This document shows, piece after piece, positions 23,390-34,212 of a stretch of 42,500 bases of DNA. Position numbers and translations under genes: made by a program. The notes under the pieces were generated by a model. It was not told the origin of the DNA. It saw only the letters and a program-made list of their open reading frames with translations, and did no database searches. Position 1 is the first letter of the stretch. Each line of letters starts with the position of its first letter. The stretch spans positions 10,677,904 through 10,720,403 of the forward strand of contig CM022672.1 of the NCBI GenBank assembly GCA_012295275.1. The letters are read 5' to 3'. This DNA comes from Chrysomallon squamiferum. Its lineage: Eukaryota > Mollusca > Gastropoda > Neomphalida > Peltospiridae.

Positions 23390-23645
23390 AATCAAATCGT
23401 TCGGTTCACGCCTCTCTCAATACGAAGGCGTGGATTATTTCCATAAAGAGAATATTGTGGGCGTGGTTACGGAGTTAATTATATTCGCACCTGTTGATCA
23501 ATAAGCAAAGCAAGATGCGAGTTTAGATCGCGGATCGTTCATTTGATAGCAATCAGCTGGCTTTGAAATTACACTCACATATATATATAGTGACTTTATG
23601 TTCAGTTAATTTGATCAAAATACGGCGTGGTTCCAGCTCACAAAG
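23390..23645 (+). promoter_or_regulatory. Candidate eyegone promoter and noncoding first exon
   Basis: This island is GC-richer than its flanks and contains CACGCCTC, GGCGTGG and GGGCGTGG boxes of KLF/SP type and a CACCTGTTG E-box. A TATATATATA run (23580-23589) lies 24 bp before an initiator-like TCAGTT (23602-23607). About 40 bp further is an excellent splice donor, CACAAAG then GTAAGC, ending the possible exon at 23645. Coding exon 1 of the eyegone gene starts right after an acceptor at 27427, so an upstream 5' UTR exon is expected and this fits. TATA spacing is slightly short. No transcript evidence is available here. Confidence 0.35.
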
Positions 23646-23669
23646 GTAAGCTTCAAACTGTCTACATAT

Positions 23670-23745
23670 GTTAGAGATAGTAATAATAATAATAATAGTA
23701 ATAATAGTAATAATAGTAATAATAATAGTAATAATAATAGTAATA

Positions 23746-23798
<53 letters not shown>

Positions 23799-23800
23799 AG
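23670..23800. repeat. (AAT)n / (AATAGT)n microsatellite
   Basis: AAT units with regular AGT interruptions on the left become pure AAT on the right. Confidence 0.9.
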
Positions 23801-24600
23801 TTTTATAAAATTTTATTATTCTTTTATATACCCGAGTAGAACATTTTAAATATTTTGTTACCTTTATTTTAAATTATATTCATAATTAATTTGAAATTTT
23901 TAAGAAATATAAAAGTTTTAGATATTATGTATTATAATTATTATTATCATGTATTTGTCTGACTGTCTATGTGTCTGTGTTTTATTCTTATGTTTTCGTT
24001 TCTTAATTACGTATTATTTGTTAAATAATGTATTAATACATTTACTGTTTATTTTATATTTATTTTTTTTAAAAAATTTTTATTATTTATCTTTTATTTA
24101 TTTATTTTTTTATTATTTTTTTATATATATATATATCAGTTTACATCATGAGACTCATTATTTCTCTTTTTTATTAGATTTAAATTAGATATTTAAGTTT
24201 TTTCTTCTGAAATAAAATTATTATAAAATATCTGGAGTTTCTTTTACAAACTATAATTTTTATTATTTTTATATTTACTATTTGTATCAAAACAATGAAA
24301 TATATACAATCACAGTTATTATTAATTTTATTAGCATTTATTTATTTAATTTATTTTTTTTTTTTAAATTTTTAAACTTTTTTCATATATTTATCTGTAT
24401 AAATTTACATTTTTCCGTAAAGTGTATGGTATAAATCAAAAAGAAACTTCAAAGAAAAAAATCGTAATCATTATTTATCTACGATATAAGAATGAAAAAA
24501 AATAATAAAACAAATAAATCAACTTTTAATTTTTTATTTTTGTTTTTTTTCACTAAGCTTTAATTTTTATTTAATTTTATTTTTATTTATTTATTTATTT
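23801..24600. other. Extremely AT-rich stretch, no gene
   Basis: TTTA-rich and A/T homopolymer-rich sequence with no coding frame of normal composition. Confidence 0.55.
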
Positions 24601-24660
24601 GTTTGTTTGTTTGTTTGTTTGTTTGTTTGTTTGTTTGTTTGTTTGTTTGTTTGTTTGTTT
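24601..24660. repeat. (GTTT)15 microsatellite
   Basis: Fifteen uninterrupted GTTT units, flanked by TTTA units. Confidence 0.95.
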
Positions 24661-24978
24661 ATTTATATATTATTTTCTTTCTATTTGCTAATGTTATTTT
24701 AACTGCCTGTAACAAATTTTCTTTAAAAATGTGTAAAAATTATTGTCTCTTGAATCTCTTATAACAGTATAATTGTGAATGGATTTTATAAATAAAAAAA
24801 TTAATTTTAAACTTAAAATATTTTCTTCGGTTTACTTTTGAAACAGTTTATGGAAAAAAATTAATTTAAAATTAATTTTTCGTAGAAGAAAATTATAATT
24901 TTGAAAAAATGTTTAACTGAAGGAAAATTCGTATATTTTTATTTATGCTAATTGCCATTTAGTTTCTTATATACTTAT

Positions 24979-25023
<45 letters not shown>

Positions 25024-25700
25024 CCTATCGCCTATCTCTCTCTCTCTGTATGTGATATAATTTGTCTGTGCGTATTTGAGTGTATGTGTGTTGATGTTCT
25101 TACATTATTTAAGATTTTATTTAAATTAGTAGTATTTTTAATTACCTTTTTTCTTGTTTTCTTTTATTTATTTATTTATTTATTTATTAATTATTATTAC
25201 TACTACTACTACTATTATTATAATAATTATTATTATTATTATATTTTTGGTTGTTGTTGTTCATTCTTATTGTATATTTTTATTTTAATATTTTATTGTC
25301 TAATTATTTATTATTTCATTACCATTTTATTATTTTATTTAAATTCTTTTTATTTTATTTTTTAATTTTTGAAAACGTTCTCGAATAAACAGAAAAATGT
25401 GCATACAAATACACACACACACACGCACACACGCACACAAACACACACTCGACGAAAAACGTTTTTGCATAGGCCGACAGTCTGCATTAATTTCCCAATC
25501 TTTGCCCCCTAAAATTTGTGAAAAAAACAAAAAACAACATGATAATTAGAATTTTGCTTTATTATAGTAAAACCGATGACGTAGTAACAGGAACAAATAA
25601 GAAAAACAATAAGAAAAGAAATTCGTAGAAATTAATTTCAACCAACCAATGAAAAATAATGATAAATAATTATATGTAATATTAGTTACGTAAAAAAAAG
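24661..25700. other. AT-rich stretch with (GT)n and (ACT)n/(ATT)n tracts
   Basis: (GT)n at 24981-25018, TTTA at about 25167-25187, ACT/ATT triplets at about 25192-25245 and CA-rich sequence at about 25411-25448. No gene was seen. Confidence 0.6.
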
Positions 25701-25705
25701 ACCAT

Positions 25706-25706
25706 T

Positions 25707-25791
<85 letters not shown>

Positions 25792-25815
25792 TAAAATGAT
25801 AAATAAATAAATAAA
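25706..25815. repeat. (AAC)n-(AAT)n-(AAAT)n compound microsatellite
   Basis: About 16 AAC units, about 12 AAT units and then AAAT units. Confidence 0.9.
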
Positions 25816-26214
25816 AGTTTAATAATCGTAAAAAAAATTTAAAAAACCAACAACACCATAATCAGTGTGTACGTAGGTGTGTGTGTACAAAAGACATTAA
25901 AAAATACGCTTAACAGACAATAAAAACTAATTTTAACAGTCGTATATGTCTATCAGCGCTTGTAACGCAGTGCCACGCAAACTAGGCGAATCTTCACCGC
26001 CCGTGGGGACGAAGTATGCACAAAACAATCACGAAAGTCATCACGTGCTTGCAGTTTTATTAATTAAATGCTGAAACATATTTGTTCGAAATAACGCGAT
26101 AAGCAATATTGAATAAACCCAGCAACCAACCTCACCTGTATTCAATAAACATCTGTAATAGTCGCTTTATTTGAAACCTTCGCAAGTATTAGTTCACTGT
26201 GCAACTAACTGCCG

Positions 26215-26215
<1 letters not shown>
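25816..26215. promoter_or_regulatory. Non-repetitive island, possible regulatory block
   Basis: Balanced sequence with CpGs, an ATCACGTGC E-box, CACCTG and homeodomain-like TTAATTAAATG. No coding frame was seen. Speculative. Confidence 0.25.
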
Positions 26216-26252
<37 letters not shown>

Positions 26253-26965
26253 CAAAAAGAACTACATCCTATGTGCATATCATACCACGGATATACAGAT
26301 AACATTAGGATACAAAGTGAATTTTTGTTGTATAGGTATAAGAAGGACAGATAATGGGAGCTATTATTAAAAAGAATTTATGTAAACCAAATAAAATTAC
26401 TGGATAGATAAGAAAAACAAGGATACAGATATATGGTACTTCAGATTCACACATATCATAAGGATACAGATATATGGTACTTCAGATTCACACATATCAT
26501 AAGGATGCATGTATACGATCGACTTATAAGTAAAATAAGAATGTAGTGTTTTATGTAATATAAGTATATAATTGAATGTGAAGCTAAAATAAGTCAAATA
26601 AGAATCTAATGTTTATGTTTTATAAGTATATATTGAATATAAAGTTAAATAAGTAAAATAAAAATGTAATGTTTATTGTATAAAAAGCTAAAATAAGGAC
26701 ATCTGTTTATGTAAAATACGGATGTATGTATATCGTGGATATATAAATTAAATAAATATATAATTTTATTTAGACAGAGAATTAAAATATGGATAAATGC
26801 TATTTTGGATGCATAAGAAATATAATGATTTATATACATCAAATCCTGAGTCTATCAAAATATATCTTTATCACTCCGTAAAAAAATCATGTGAGTAAAA
26901 TAGTATTAATGTAAATATTTGTGGTGTTAAGTAAAATACGATTACAAGTACATATTCGGTGCATT
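26216..26965. repeat. (AAT)n and decayed tandem repeats
   Basis: (AAT)n at 26217-26252. A 41-bp unit starting AAGGATACAGATATATGG is duplicated exactly at 26419-26459 and 26460-26500. The sequence to about 26965 repeats AAAATAAGGAT- and AAGTAAAATA-type motifs loosely. Confidence 0.75.
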
Positions 26966-26977
26966 AGTACAATAAAC

Positions 26978-27200
26978 AAGCGTGTGTGTGTGATGTGTGT
27001 GTGTGGAGTGTATATGTGACGTGTGTGTGATGTGTGTGTGTGATGTGTCTGTGTGGAGTGTATGTGTGACGTGTGTGTGATGTGTGTGTGTGATGTGTCT
27101 GTGTGTGTATGTGCACTATAAAATAAATAAATATATACATGTGCGGATGTTTTTTATAAATAAATAAATATATACATGTGCGTGTGCTTTAAAATACAAG
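26978..27200. repeat. TG-rich minisatellite and 60-bp duplication
   Basis: GTGTGTGATGTGTG, GGAGTGTATGTG and TGACGTGTG modules recur twice at 26978-27110. A segment with AAATAAATATATACATGTGC is then duplicated at 27120-27185. Confidence 0.8.
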
Positions 27201-27260
27201 TAAAATAAGGATATGGCTATATCATAGCTCAAAACACATATATTTTATATACTGGCTATA

Positions 27261-27380
27261 GAACTGAGATAAAGATTACATGTATAAGATAGAACTGAGA
27301 TAAGATTACATGTATAAGATCGAACTGAGATAAGATTACATGTATAAGATCGAACTGAGATAAGATTACATGTACAAGAT
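27261..27380. repeat. 30-bp minisatellite, 4 copies
   Basis: Units start GAACTGAGATAAGATTACAT and end with TATAAGATC. The first copy has one extra base. The array ends about 50 bp before the eyegone coding exon 1 acceptor. Confidence 0.9.
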
Positions 27381-27434
27381 ACCTGTATAATGGTTCATCA
27401 AGCTCAGTGTTCTTTATTTCGTTTCAGAAGAACG

Positions 27435-27594
27435 ATGGAAGGCGGCAGTACACCTTTAATAAACCGAGCTCACACGCTGCCCCCGCCCCACCCGCCCCAC
27501 CCATCACTACTGGGCGTGCCGCATTTCTTACATCAGACTCACATGGACCCCAGACAGTTAATATTATCACAGGATTATTTCCACAAAATCTGGA
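27435..27594 (+). CDS. eyg: eyegone coding exon 1 (N-terminus)
   Basis: The exon begins at 27428 after a strong acceptor (TTTATTTCGTTTCAG) and has ATG at 27435 in a good start context (AACGATGG). It encodes 53 residues, beginning MEGGSTPLINRAHTLPPPHP, then a His/Pro-rich part and DPRQLILSQDYFHKIW. It ends before the donor GTAAGA at 27595 with one base of a split codon, which becomes AGT (Ser) on joining to exon 2. The junction reads [13 protein letters not shown]. Phase agreement, the acceptor and GC-rich composition support it; I see no domain in it. An open frame continues upstream to an ATG at 27390, but the acceptor makes that part intronic. Confidence 0.7.
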
Positions 27595-28329
27595 GTAAGA
27601 TTTTAATTTGTTTGCAGTACATAAATATGTAGATGTCTGTATATATATATATACATACATATATGTTTATTTACTTATCTCTCAGTCTCACTTTATATTT
27701 TTATATCTATGTATGTGTGTGTGTATATATATATATATATATGCATGTCTGCATGTCTGTATGTCTATATGTCTGTCCGCATTTCTGTTTTTCTGTTTAT
27801 CTATATGTCTGTCTTTCGATCTAAATGTCTGTAAATACAAACACATGTAAAGATTTGAGCCGGTTCATGTATAGAAATATATAGTTATGTTAGTATATAG
27901 AGGGAGATAGATATATGTATGTATGTATGTCTGTTCTTGGTGTTTCTTTCATCAATGTTCGCCTGTCTCTGTCGATCAGTCTCTGTAATTGTGTGTGCAT
28001 GTGTTTGTGGTGTATGGCTGTTTGTGTGCATGTGTATGAGTGTGCGTCTGAGTGCGCTCGCGCACGCGCGCGTGTTTGAAAACAAATACATTCTAAAGAT
28101 ATTATTATATTTGTATGTACTAGTTTAACGAAAACTTCCATAAAATTGATAAAGACACGTATGAATATGTCAAAACATATTCCAGTTAACCGATATATAT
28201 ATAAAAACGAACCGCGGAATATAGAAGTTACCATAAGCAATCTTCAGTATTTAAAACGGAATAAATAAACAAAATACTATATAATTTTTTTTATTATTAT
28301 TATTTTTTTATTTTCATCACAATATTTTA

Positions 28330-28720
28330 ACGATGGTTTAACTTTCTCTCACACAATGTTTTTTATACCATTTAAACTGTTTATTACGACAGAAGTATCT
28401 CACAGACAAAAAAACCAAATGACTCCTGATTTCAACTTTTGTAAACGTAACGTCGATGTCGCGTTTGACATCCTTGACACACACGTGTGTTTCTGCGTGC
28501 GCCGCATCGATGGTTGTGCACATTTGTACCGTTCTAGCCTCTCTGTGGAAAACAAGCGTGTACACTTTATATCTGCGAAGTGCGACGAAATGATTGAAAG
28601 TCGTCAGAGCGAGTCGGAATAATGTCTTCACCAGTTGTCGTGCCGTTGTTCTCGGCATGTGACGTTGTCGCCTTCGTGTAATAAACTGAGCATTTAAATG
28701 TCTGATATCACAGCTGTCTG
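28330..28720. promoter_or_regulatory. Non-repetitive intron island, open in both strands
   Basis: About 390 bp of balanced sequence has an 88-codon + strand frame (28356-28622) and a 106-codon - strand frame (28338-28658). Neither shows a known domain. It may be a conserved regulatory element or an unrecognised exon. The + strand frame has no convincing acceptor and donor pair. Confidence 0.3.
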
Positions 28721-28883
28721 AATGCGAGTTTCATGCTTTGTATTTTATGTTGTTTGTTTTTTTTTTTTTTTTTTCTTTATTTATTTCGTTCTGGTTGTGT
28801 TTGTATTTAAATGAAACTATAATTTTTGTGATTTCTATTTATTTATTTTTTTGTTTTTTTAATTTCTTTATTATTATTTTTTT

Positions 28884-28931
<48 letters not shown>

Positions 28932-29361
28932 TTTGTTTGTTTGTTTGTTTGTTTATTTATTTATTTTATTATTATATATATTTGTTTAATCACTGCGCCA
29001 TACTTACTCTAAATAATAAATCAAACAAAACTGCACATTACTGAAACTTCGTATACGGAATAACTTTGGCAAATACATTGTTACACGTAATTGTTCTTTG
29101 AATAAACGAAATAAGTATTAATTAATCGATTTTAAAAGAATTCAAAACGAAAATAATATTAATAAAAATAACAACAACAACAACAACAATAATAATAATA
29201 TAATAGTAACAGATCTCAATGCCTTGTAAAGACGGTTATTAATCTGTTACATCATTTTTAATTGTTTATATGTAGCAGTAGAAGTAGTTGTAATTGTATC
29301 TGTTGTAGTAATAGTGGTAGAAGTAGTGATAATATATATAACAATAACAGTTGTCGTAATG

Positions 29362-29362
<1 letters not shown>

Positions 29363-29416
<54 letters not shown>

Positions 29417-29465
29417 TAGTAGTAGTAGTAGTAATAGTAATAGTAGCAGCAATAGTAGTAGTAGT
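29363..29465. repeat. (AGT)n microsatellite in eyegone intron 1
   Basis: Nearly pure AGT units. Poly-Ser, poly-Thr and poly-Leu frames across it are artefacts. Confidence 0.9.
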
Positions 29466-29574
29466 AATATCAACAACAAGTACACCTGAAAACATTTATT
29501 AAAATCAATGTCACTTATTACATTCATATAAAAAATAAAAAAAATCTTTAACAGAGATCGGAAAATAGTTTTGT

Positions 29575-29925
29575 CAACCCATTAACCTGAAGGCATTTTG
29601 ATTTTTGCAAATACTGATCCATGCCTCGATTCCAACCGCAGATCCACGCCCCGATTCGTACTTGCACATTTTAATTAACTCTTATCTGAGCGCTGCTGTC
29701 AGTGAGTGTTGCATTAACTTGTATCAGCACATCTGCAGTTTGCTCATCCCCGACAGAAACCGCAGGTGATGTTCATTATCCGTGTTCATTGCAGCATTTA
29801 TTGCACATTATGATATGCATTGTTTATTACGGTATTCTTTATCCGTTACAATATTCATCGCTGGTTGGAGTATTCGTTTATGTCAGCCTGCCCTTAATGG
29901 CTAATAAATATTCATGTGTGATTCT
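29575..29925 (+). promoter_or_regulatory. Intron 1 island, candidate enhancer
   Basis: Non-repetitive sequence with a POU-like TTTGCAAAT, CAGGTG E-box, TATGCAT, CTTATC (GATA-like) and CTTAATGGCTAATAAAT. Its composition and position inside a developmental gene's first intron suggest a regulatory element. No conservation data are available. Confidence 0.3.
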
Positions 29926-30157
29926 GTATGTATCTCATATGTGTGTGTGGGTATATGTAAGTGGTTTGTGTATATGTTTGTATATATGTATATATGTGTG
30001 TAAATATGTGTTTGTATGCATATATGTACGTGTATGCCCACATACACACACATACATACATCCAACATATGTACATAACTACACAAAATGATATCATTCT
30101 GGCGCAATTCAGAATGATACTACAAAAAAAAAAAAAAAAAAAAATCGTCAGCATATC

Positions 30158-30193
<36 letters not shown>

Positions 30194-30399
30194 AATAACA
30201 GTAATACAAAATAGGTCCCACACATACTTCGAACCACTGACAACGCATTTATTTAAAGTTTTTTTGTTTGTTTAAACCTTTTGCTGGTAATTGCTAATGT
30301 TCCTTCTGGTTTTCCCCACTCTTCGAGCCACTTAAAGCAAATTACTTTCGATCTGCCCCAGCACAGTACAAACGTCAATAATAAAAAAAAAAGTACAGT

Positions 30400-30690
30400 C
30401 GCTCTGAAAGAAAACGAACACACGCCTCGCTTTTAATCAACCGACTGAGAACCTGTTGAACGCGACGCTCCACTGGTATTCAGTGCACCACTTAAAACCA
30501 GTGACAGCGCCACGTGACCACGTGCTAACCAGGCACGTGCGTGAACCCGACAGGAGTAACGACTGTAGATGTTAACATACGTTAAAAACCCCGGAGATTA
30601 GAATCGGCAATGTCAACATTATAAATAATCGTTACTTTTTTTTTTTATTAAAGTAAACGTTTTAACGTGCAATCAGCGGTGAATTTCTTT
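30400..30690 (+). promoter_or_regulatory. Intron 1 island with three CACGTG E-boxes
   Basis: Perfect palindromic CACGTG sites lie at 30511-30516, 30519-30524 and 30534-30539, within 29 bp. The region is unusually GC-rich for this window. CACGTG is the core site of MYC/MAX, USF, CLOCK and HES/HEY-type bHLH factors. A bHLH-responsive element is a reasonable inference. Confidence 0.4.
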
Positions 30691-30895
30691 TTTTAGATAA
30701 TTTATGACTGTTGTTGTTACTGCTGTACTGTTGTTGTTGTTTTTTTGCTGCTGTTTGATTTTGTTACGTTTTGATGTACTTGTATTATTATTATTATCAT
30801 CGTCATCGTTATTATTTTTGTTGTTTTAATTATCGTTCTTGTTGTTAAAAATAAAGATACAGATCCCAAAAAGAGAGAGAAAGAAAAAACGTAAG

Positions 30896-30897
<2 letters not shown>

Positions 30898-30991
<94 letters not shown>
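30898..30991. repeat. (AG)47 microsatellite in intron 1
   Basis: There are 94 bp of uninterrupted AG, ending 103 bp before coding exon 2. It is complementary to the (CT)38 tract in intron 4. Confidence 0.98.
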
Positions 30992-30992
<1 letters not shown>

Positions 30993-31094
30993 AAGAAAAA
31001 AAAAAAGACAAAGAAAATTATTCTTTTTTCATTTTATTTCAATGGAAAAACCCAGATATTTCGAATAACGTTTTGTTTTCTTTGTGTCTCTCAG

Positions 31095-31250
31095 GTAGAA
31101 TTTGCGATCCATTAGCTTTCCGCTCGAGTAACATCGGCGGAAGTAAGCCCAAAGTAGCGACCCCATCTGTCGTCTCGAAAATAGAAGAACTGAAAAGAAA
31201 CAACCCAACAATGTTTGCTTGGGAAATACGAGACAAATTACAGAGCGAAG
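31095..31250 (+). CDS. eyg: eyegone coding exon 2 (first part of RED subdomain)
   Basis: The 156-bp exon encodes residues 54-105 plus one base. It contains [12 protein letters not shown] and then [20 protein letters not shown], followed by [30 protein letters not shown] and FAWEIRDKL are diagnostic of the RED half of the PAX paired domain. In PAX proteins with a full paired domain, the residues before IGGSKP belong to the PAI subdomain; here they are replaced by the short RICDPLAF segment, which is the eyegone situation. It is bounded by TGTCTCTCAG and by GAAG-GTAAAA. Confidence 0.95.
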
Positions 31251-31573
31251 GTAAAACACTTTATATCACTGAGATCAAATAATAACATCGATATATCTAG
31301 TGCAAAGGTAAAATACTGTAGATCACAAAATTATCGATATATCGTTATCGCAATATTAATAAATGAAATTCTTCTTCTTTTTGAACGAAATTCCATTTAT
31401 TGTTTACTGATCTTTTTCTCTTTTTTTTAACGATCAAAGACTATATAGGTTTAGAAAAATACATTTGTTCACCAATTCGTTTTCACTCGAAATAAGCATG
31501 CGTAAGGCAACATAATTTAAACATTTCTTCTGTCTCCTTTTCTCAGAAGGAAACAAGCTGTTGTTTGTTAGTG

Positions 31574-31615
<42 letters not shown>

Positions 31616-32021
31616 GAAATATGAGTAAAATTAAGTTATCTATAATAATTACATCCGAAAAAAAAAAAAAAAACGTCATTTTAACAATTATATCTGAAAA
31701 AAAAAAACGTCATTTTCGTCAAATGTCAAAATTATAACCACTTAAAATATTTAACAAAACATACTGGGGAAAGTAAAAAAAAAAAATAAATAAATCTACT
31801 AAATCTTATAAAATCCCATATTTTTTTCTGCTTTTGTTTTAGGCGGCGAATACAATCTTTTGGTTACGGCATTAATGTGAATGTAAATTAATGTGTTTTT
31901 TTATTTTTATTTTTATTTTTTTGTTATTTTTATTTTTTTTTATTTTTTATAAATTATTTTTTTATTTGTCCCACTCTACTTACAACTTTTTGTGATAAAT
32001 TTGCTGAATTCCATTTCACAG
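31251..32021 (+). other. eyegone intron 2
   Basis: The 771-bp AT-rich intron has (ATT)n at about 31575-31614 and A and T runs. It ends in TTTCACAG. Confidence 0.85.
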
Positions 32022-32273
32022 GTATCTGCAATCAGACGAATTTACCGAGTGTCAGTTCAATCAACAGAATTCTGAGAAACCGGGCCGCGGAGAGGGCGGC
32101 CTCGGAATACGCCCAGATGGCTTCACACATTCTGCAGCCGTTGTACCCGCCGGTGTGGACGCCATCGCTGGCGCCACCCGCCGTACACCAAGCTCTTCCT
32201 TTGCTGAAAACGCCGAGTGTAAACGAAGCCAGTAAAGCTCAGCCTTCCTTGGATAACAGTTTAGATGACGATG
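32022..32273 (+). CDS. eyg: eyegone coding exon 3 (end of RED, linker)
   Basis: The 252-bp exon completes Gly106 and encodes residues 107-189. It opens ICNQTNLPSVSSINRILRN, the last helices of the RED subdomain, then RAAERAASEYAQMASHIL, which matches the alanine/arginine stretch typical of eyegone proteins. A Pro-rich linker (LYPPVWTPSLAPPA) and an acidic end (DNSLDDD) follow. The donor is GATG-GTAAGA. The exon is much more GC-rich than its flanking introns. Confidence 0.95.
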
Positions 32274-32681
32274 GTAAGAACAGTTTGAAAAATAACGTAA
32301 CGCTTGGAAAAATAAAGCGTTTTGTGGGTAAACAAACACAAGCGGATAAAGTTTACAGTGTTATGAAACTGAAATATTTTCTATATTCGTATATATCATT
32401 ATACATAACAACTACTATTTTCTATATTCGTATATATCTTTATTATACATAACAACTACTACTATTATAAAAACAGACAGAGAGATTACAAAACTGAAAT
32501 ATCCAAGTGTGTGTGTGTGTTAGTGTGTCATCTTGGGTATTTCAGTTTTACAAGTGTATAATATATATATATATATATATATATATCTGTTCTCTAAATA
32601 ATATAGTAGTGATAATAATAAGAAACAAATTCAAAAAAATCATTTTTACATGGATGACATATATATATTAACACACACACA

Positions 32682-32721
<40 letters not shown>

Positions 32722-33488
32722 CAAACTGAGATAAATGTTTTACATAATCATTACTTTTATACTAAGATATAATAATAATAGTAACAGCAGCAGTATATAT
32801 AGCAGTAGTAGAAGTTTTAGCTGTAGTAATAGTAGTAGTAGTAGCAGTAGTAGTAGCAATAGTAGTACTAGTAGTAGTAGTAGTAATAACAGTAGTAGTG
32901 GTAGTAGTAACATCAAGAACAAGAATAATAAGAAAAACAAGTTTATACAAAAACAGTTTTAAACGGGTGACAAAAAGAACCCAAAAGGTTTGGGTTGGAT
33001 GTTTTTTTTGTTTTTTGGAGGGCTTTTTTGGGTCTCTTTATTGTTGTTTCTTAATGTCCAAAATATCTTCATTTGTGCCTGTGACAAGCATATTTTTCTT
33101 TTCTCCCTTAACGGTCTATTAATGTTGCAGGGTTAAAACCGACACTTTGTAATTATGAGTAAGGATTTCTAACATAATTATGAGATATTGAAAGAAACAG
33201 CTGTGGTGATTTTAAAATGAACCAGGACCCAGTTACTGGTTCAGAAGCGAGTTTACGGATCATTACATTAATAATTATGTAAGAGATTACTTCCATCAAG
33301 AAGACTGAATAGTTTACACTTTACAAATCATTGTATATATAACAGGTGTTTCAATGAAATGCAACTTACATTGTCTCTCAGTACATCATGATTATGATTT
33401 CTTTTTTTTTTTTTCTTTTTTTTTTCTCGGAAAATGACATTCGTAATGTTTTAATTAAACAGTAGAAAAGAATATTTAATAAGAATTT

Positions 33489-33519
<31 letters not shown>

Positions 33520-33772
33520 AATGAAGGTAAACAGGAAAAAAAAAAAAAAAAAAAAAAAAGTAATTACGCAACACGTTTATAACTTTAAAAAAAAAAATTT
33601 AAAATTTAAAAATATAGGTTGAATTGAATAATGATATAATTAAGTCTTTTCAGTTCATTTTTTTGTTATTCTATTTTTTATTTAATATTATTGAAAATAA
33701 AATAATAATTTTGTAACATGAAAATGGAAACCAGTTTACACACTTTTCTTATTTATTTTTTATTTTATTTAA

Positions 33773-33839
<67 letters not shown>

Positions 33840-34212
33840 TATTTATTTATTAATTTATTGAAGAAATAGTAATAAATAAATTAATCAATTAATTTAAAAA
33901 TTAAAAACTTCCAAAAGCAGACAACCAGTAAAAACAAGTCGTTTCTGTTTGAAATAATACAGATAAAAAGTCATCAATTTTCAACATCTACGCGTTGTTC
34001 TGTACACTTTTTTAGATAAACTATTACTGTCATAACATTTTGAAATTCACGTTCAGTAAAATTACTGATGACGGATATTATTATTATTATTATTATTATT
34101 ATAATTATTATTGTTGTTGTTGTTGTTATTATCATTATTATTATTATTATTGTTGTTGTTGTTATTATTATTATCATTATTATGATTATTATTATTATTT
34201 TGCATTGAGCAG
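32274..34212 (+). other. eyegone intron 3, microsatellite-rich
   Basis: This 1.94-kb intron holds (AT)n at 32560-32586 and 32690-32719, degenerate (AGT)n at 32775-32915, T and A runs around 33405-33425, 33498-33520 and 33537-33559, (ATT)n at 33778-33840, and mixed (ATT)n/(GTT)n/(ATC)n at 34077-34200. The last array ends about 13 bp before exon 4, so it occupies the normal polypyrimidine and branch-point region. Confidence 0.8.

Larger units (their letters stand above)
27595..31094 (+). other. eyegone intron 1, repeat-rich with ordinary islands
   Basis: This 3.5-kb intron has GTAAGA and TCTCTCAG ends. It contains TA/TG microsatellites (27640-27750, 27905-28080), (TTTA)n/(TTTG)n (28880-28970), (AGT)n (29363-29465), TG/CA-rich sequence (29940-30070), poly-A with (AAC)n (30123-30192) and (AG)47 (30898-30991). 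Three non-repetitive islands stand out at about 28330-28720, 29580-29920 and 30400-30690. Confidence 0.7.

Noticed and set aside
27407-27660. Alternative frames across eyegone exon 1 on both strands
   Set aside because: They ignore the splice sites. Only the frame starting at 27435 joins exon 2 in phase.
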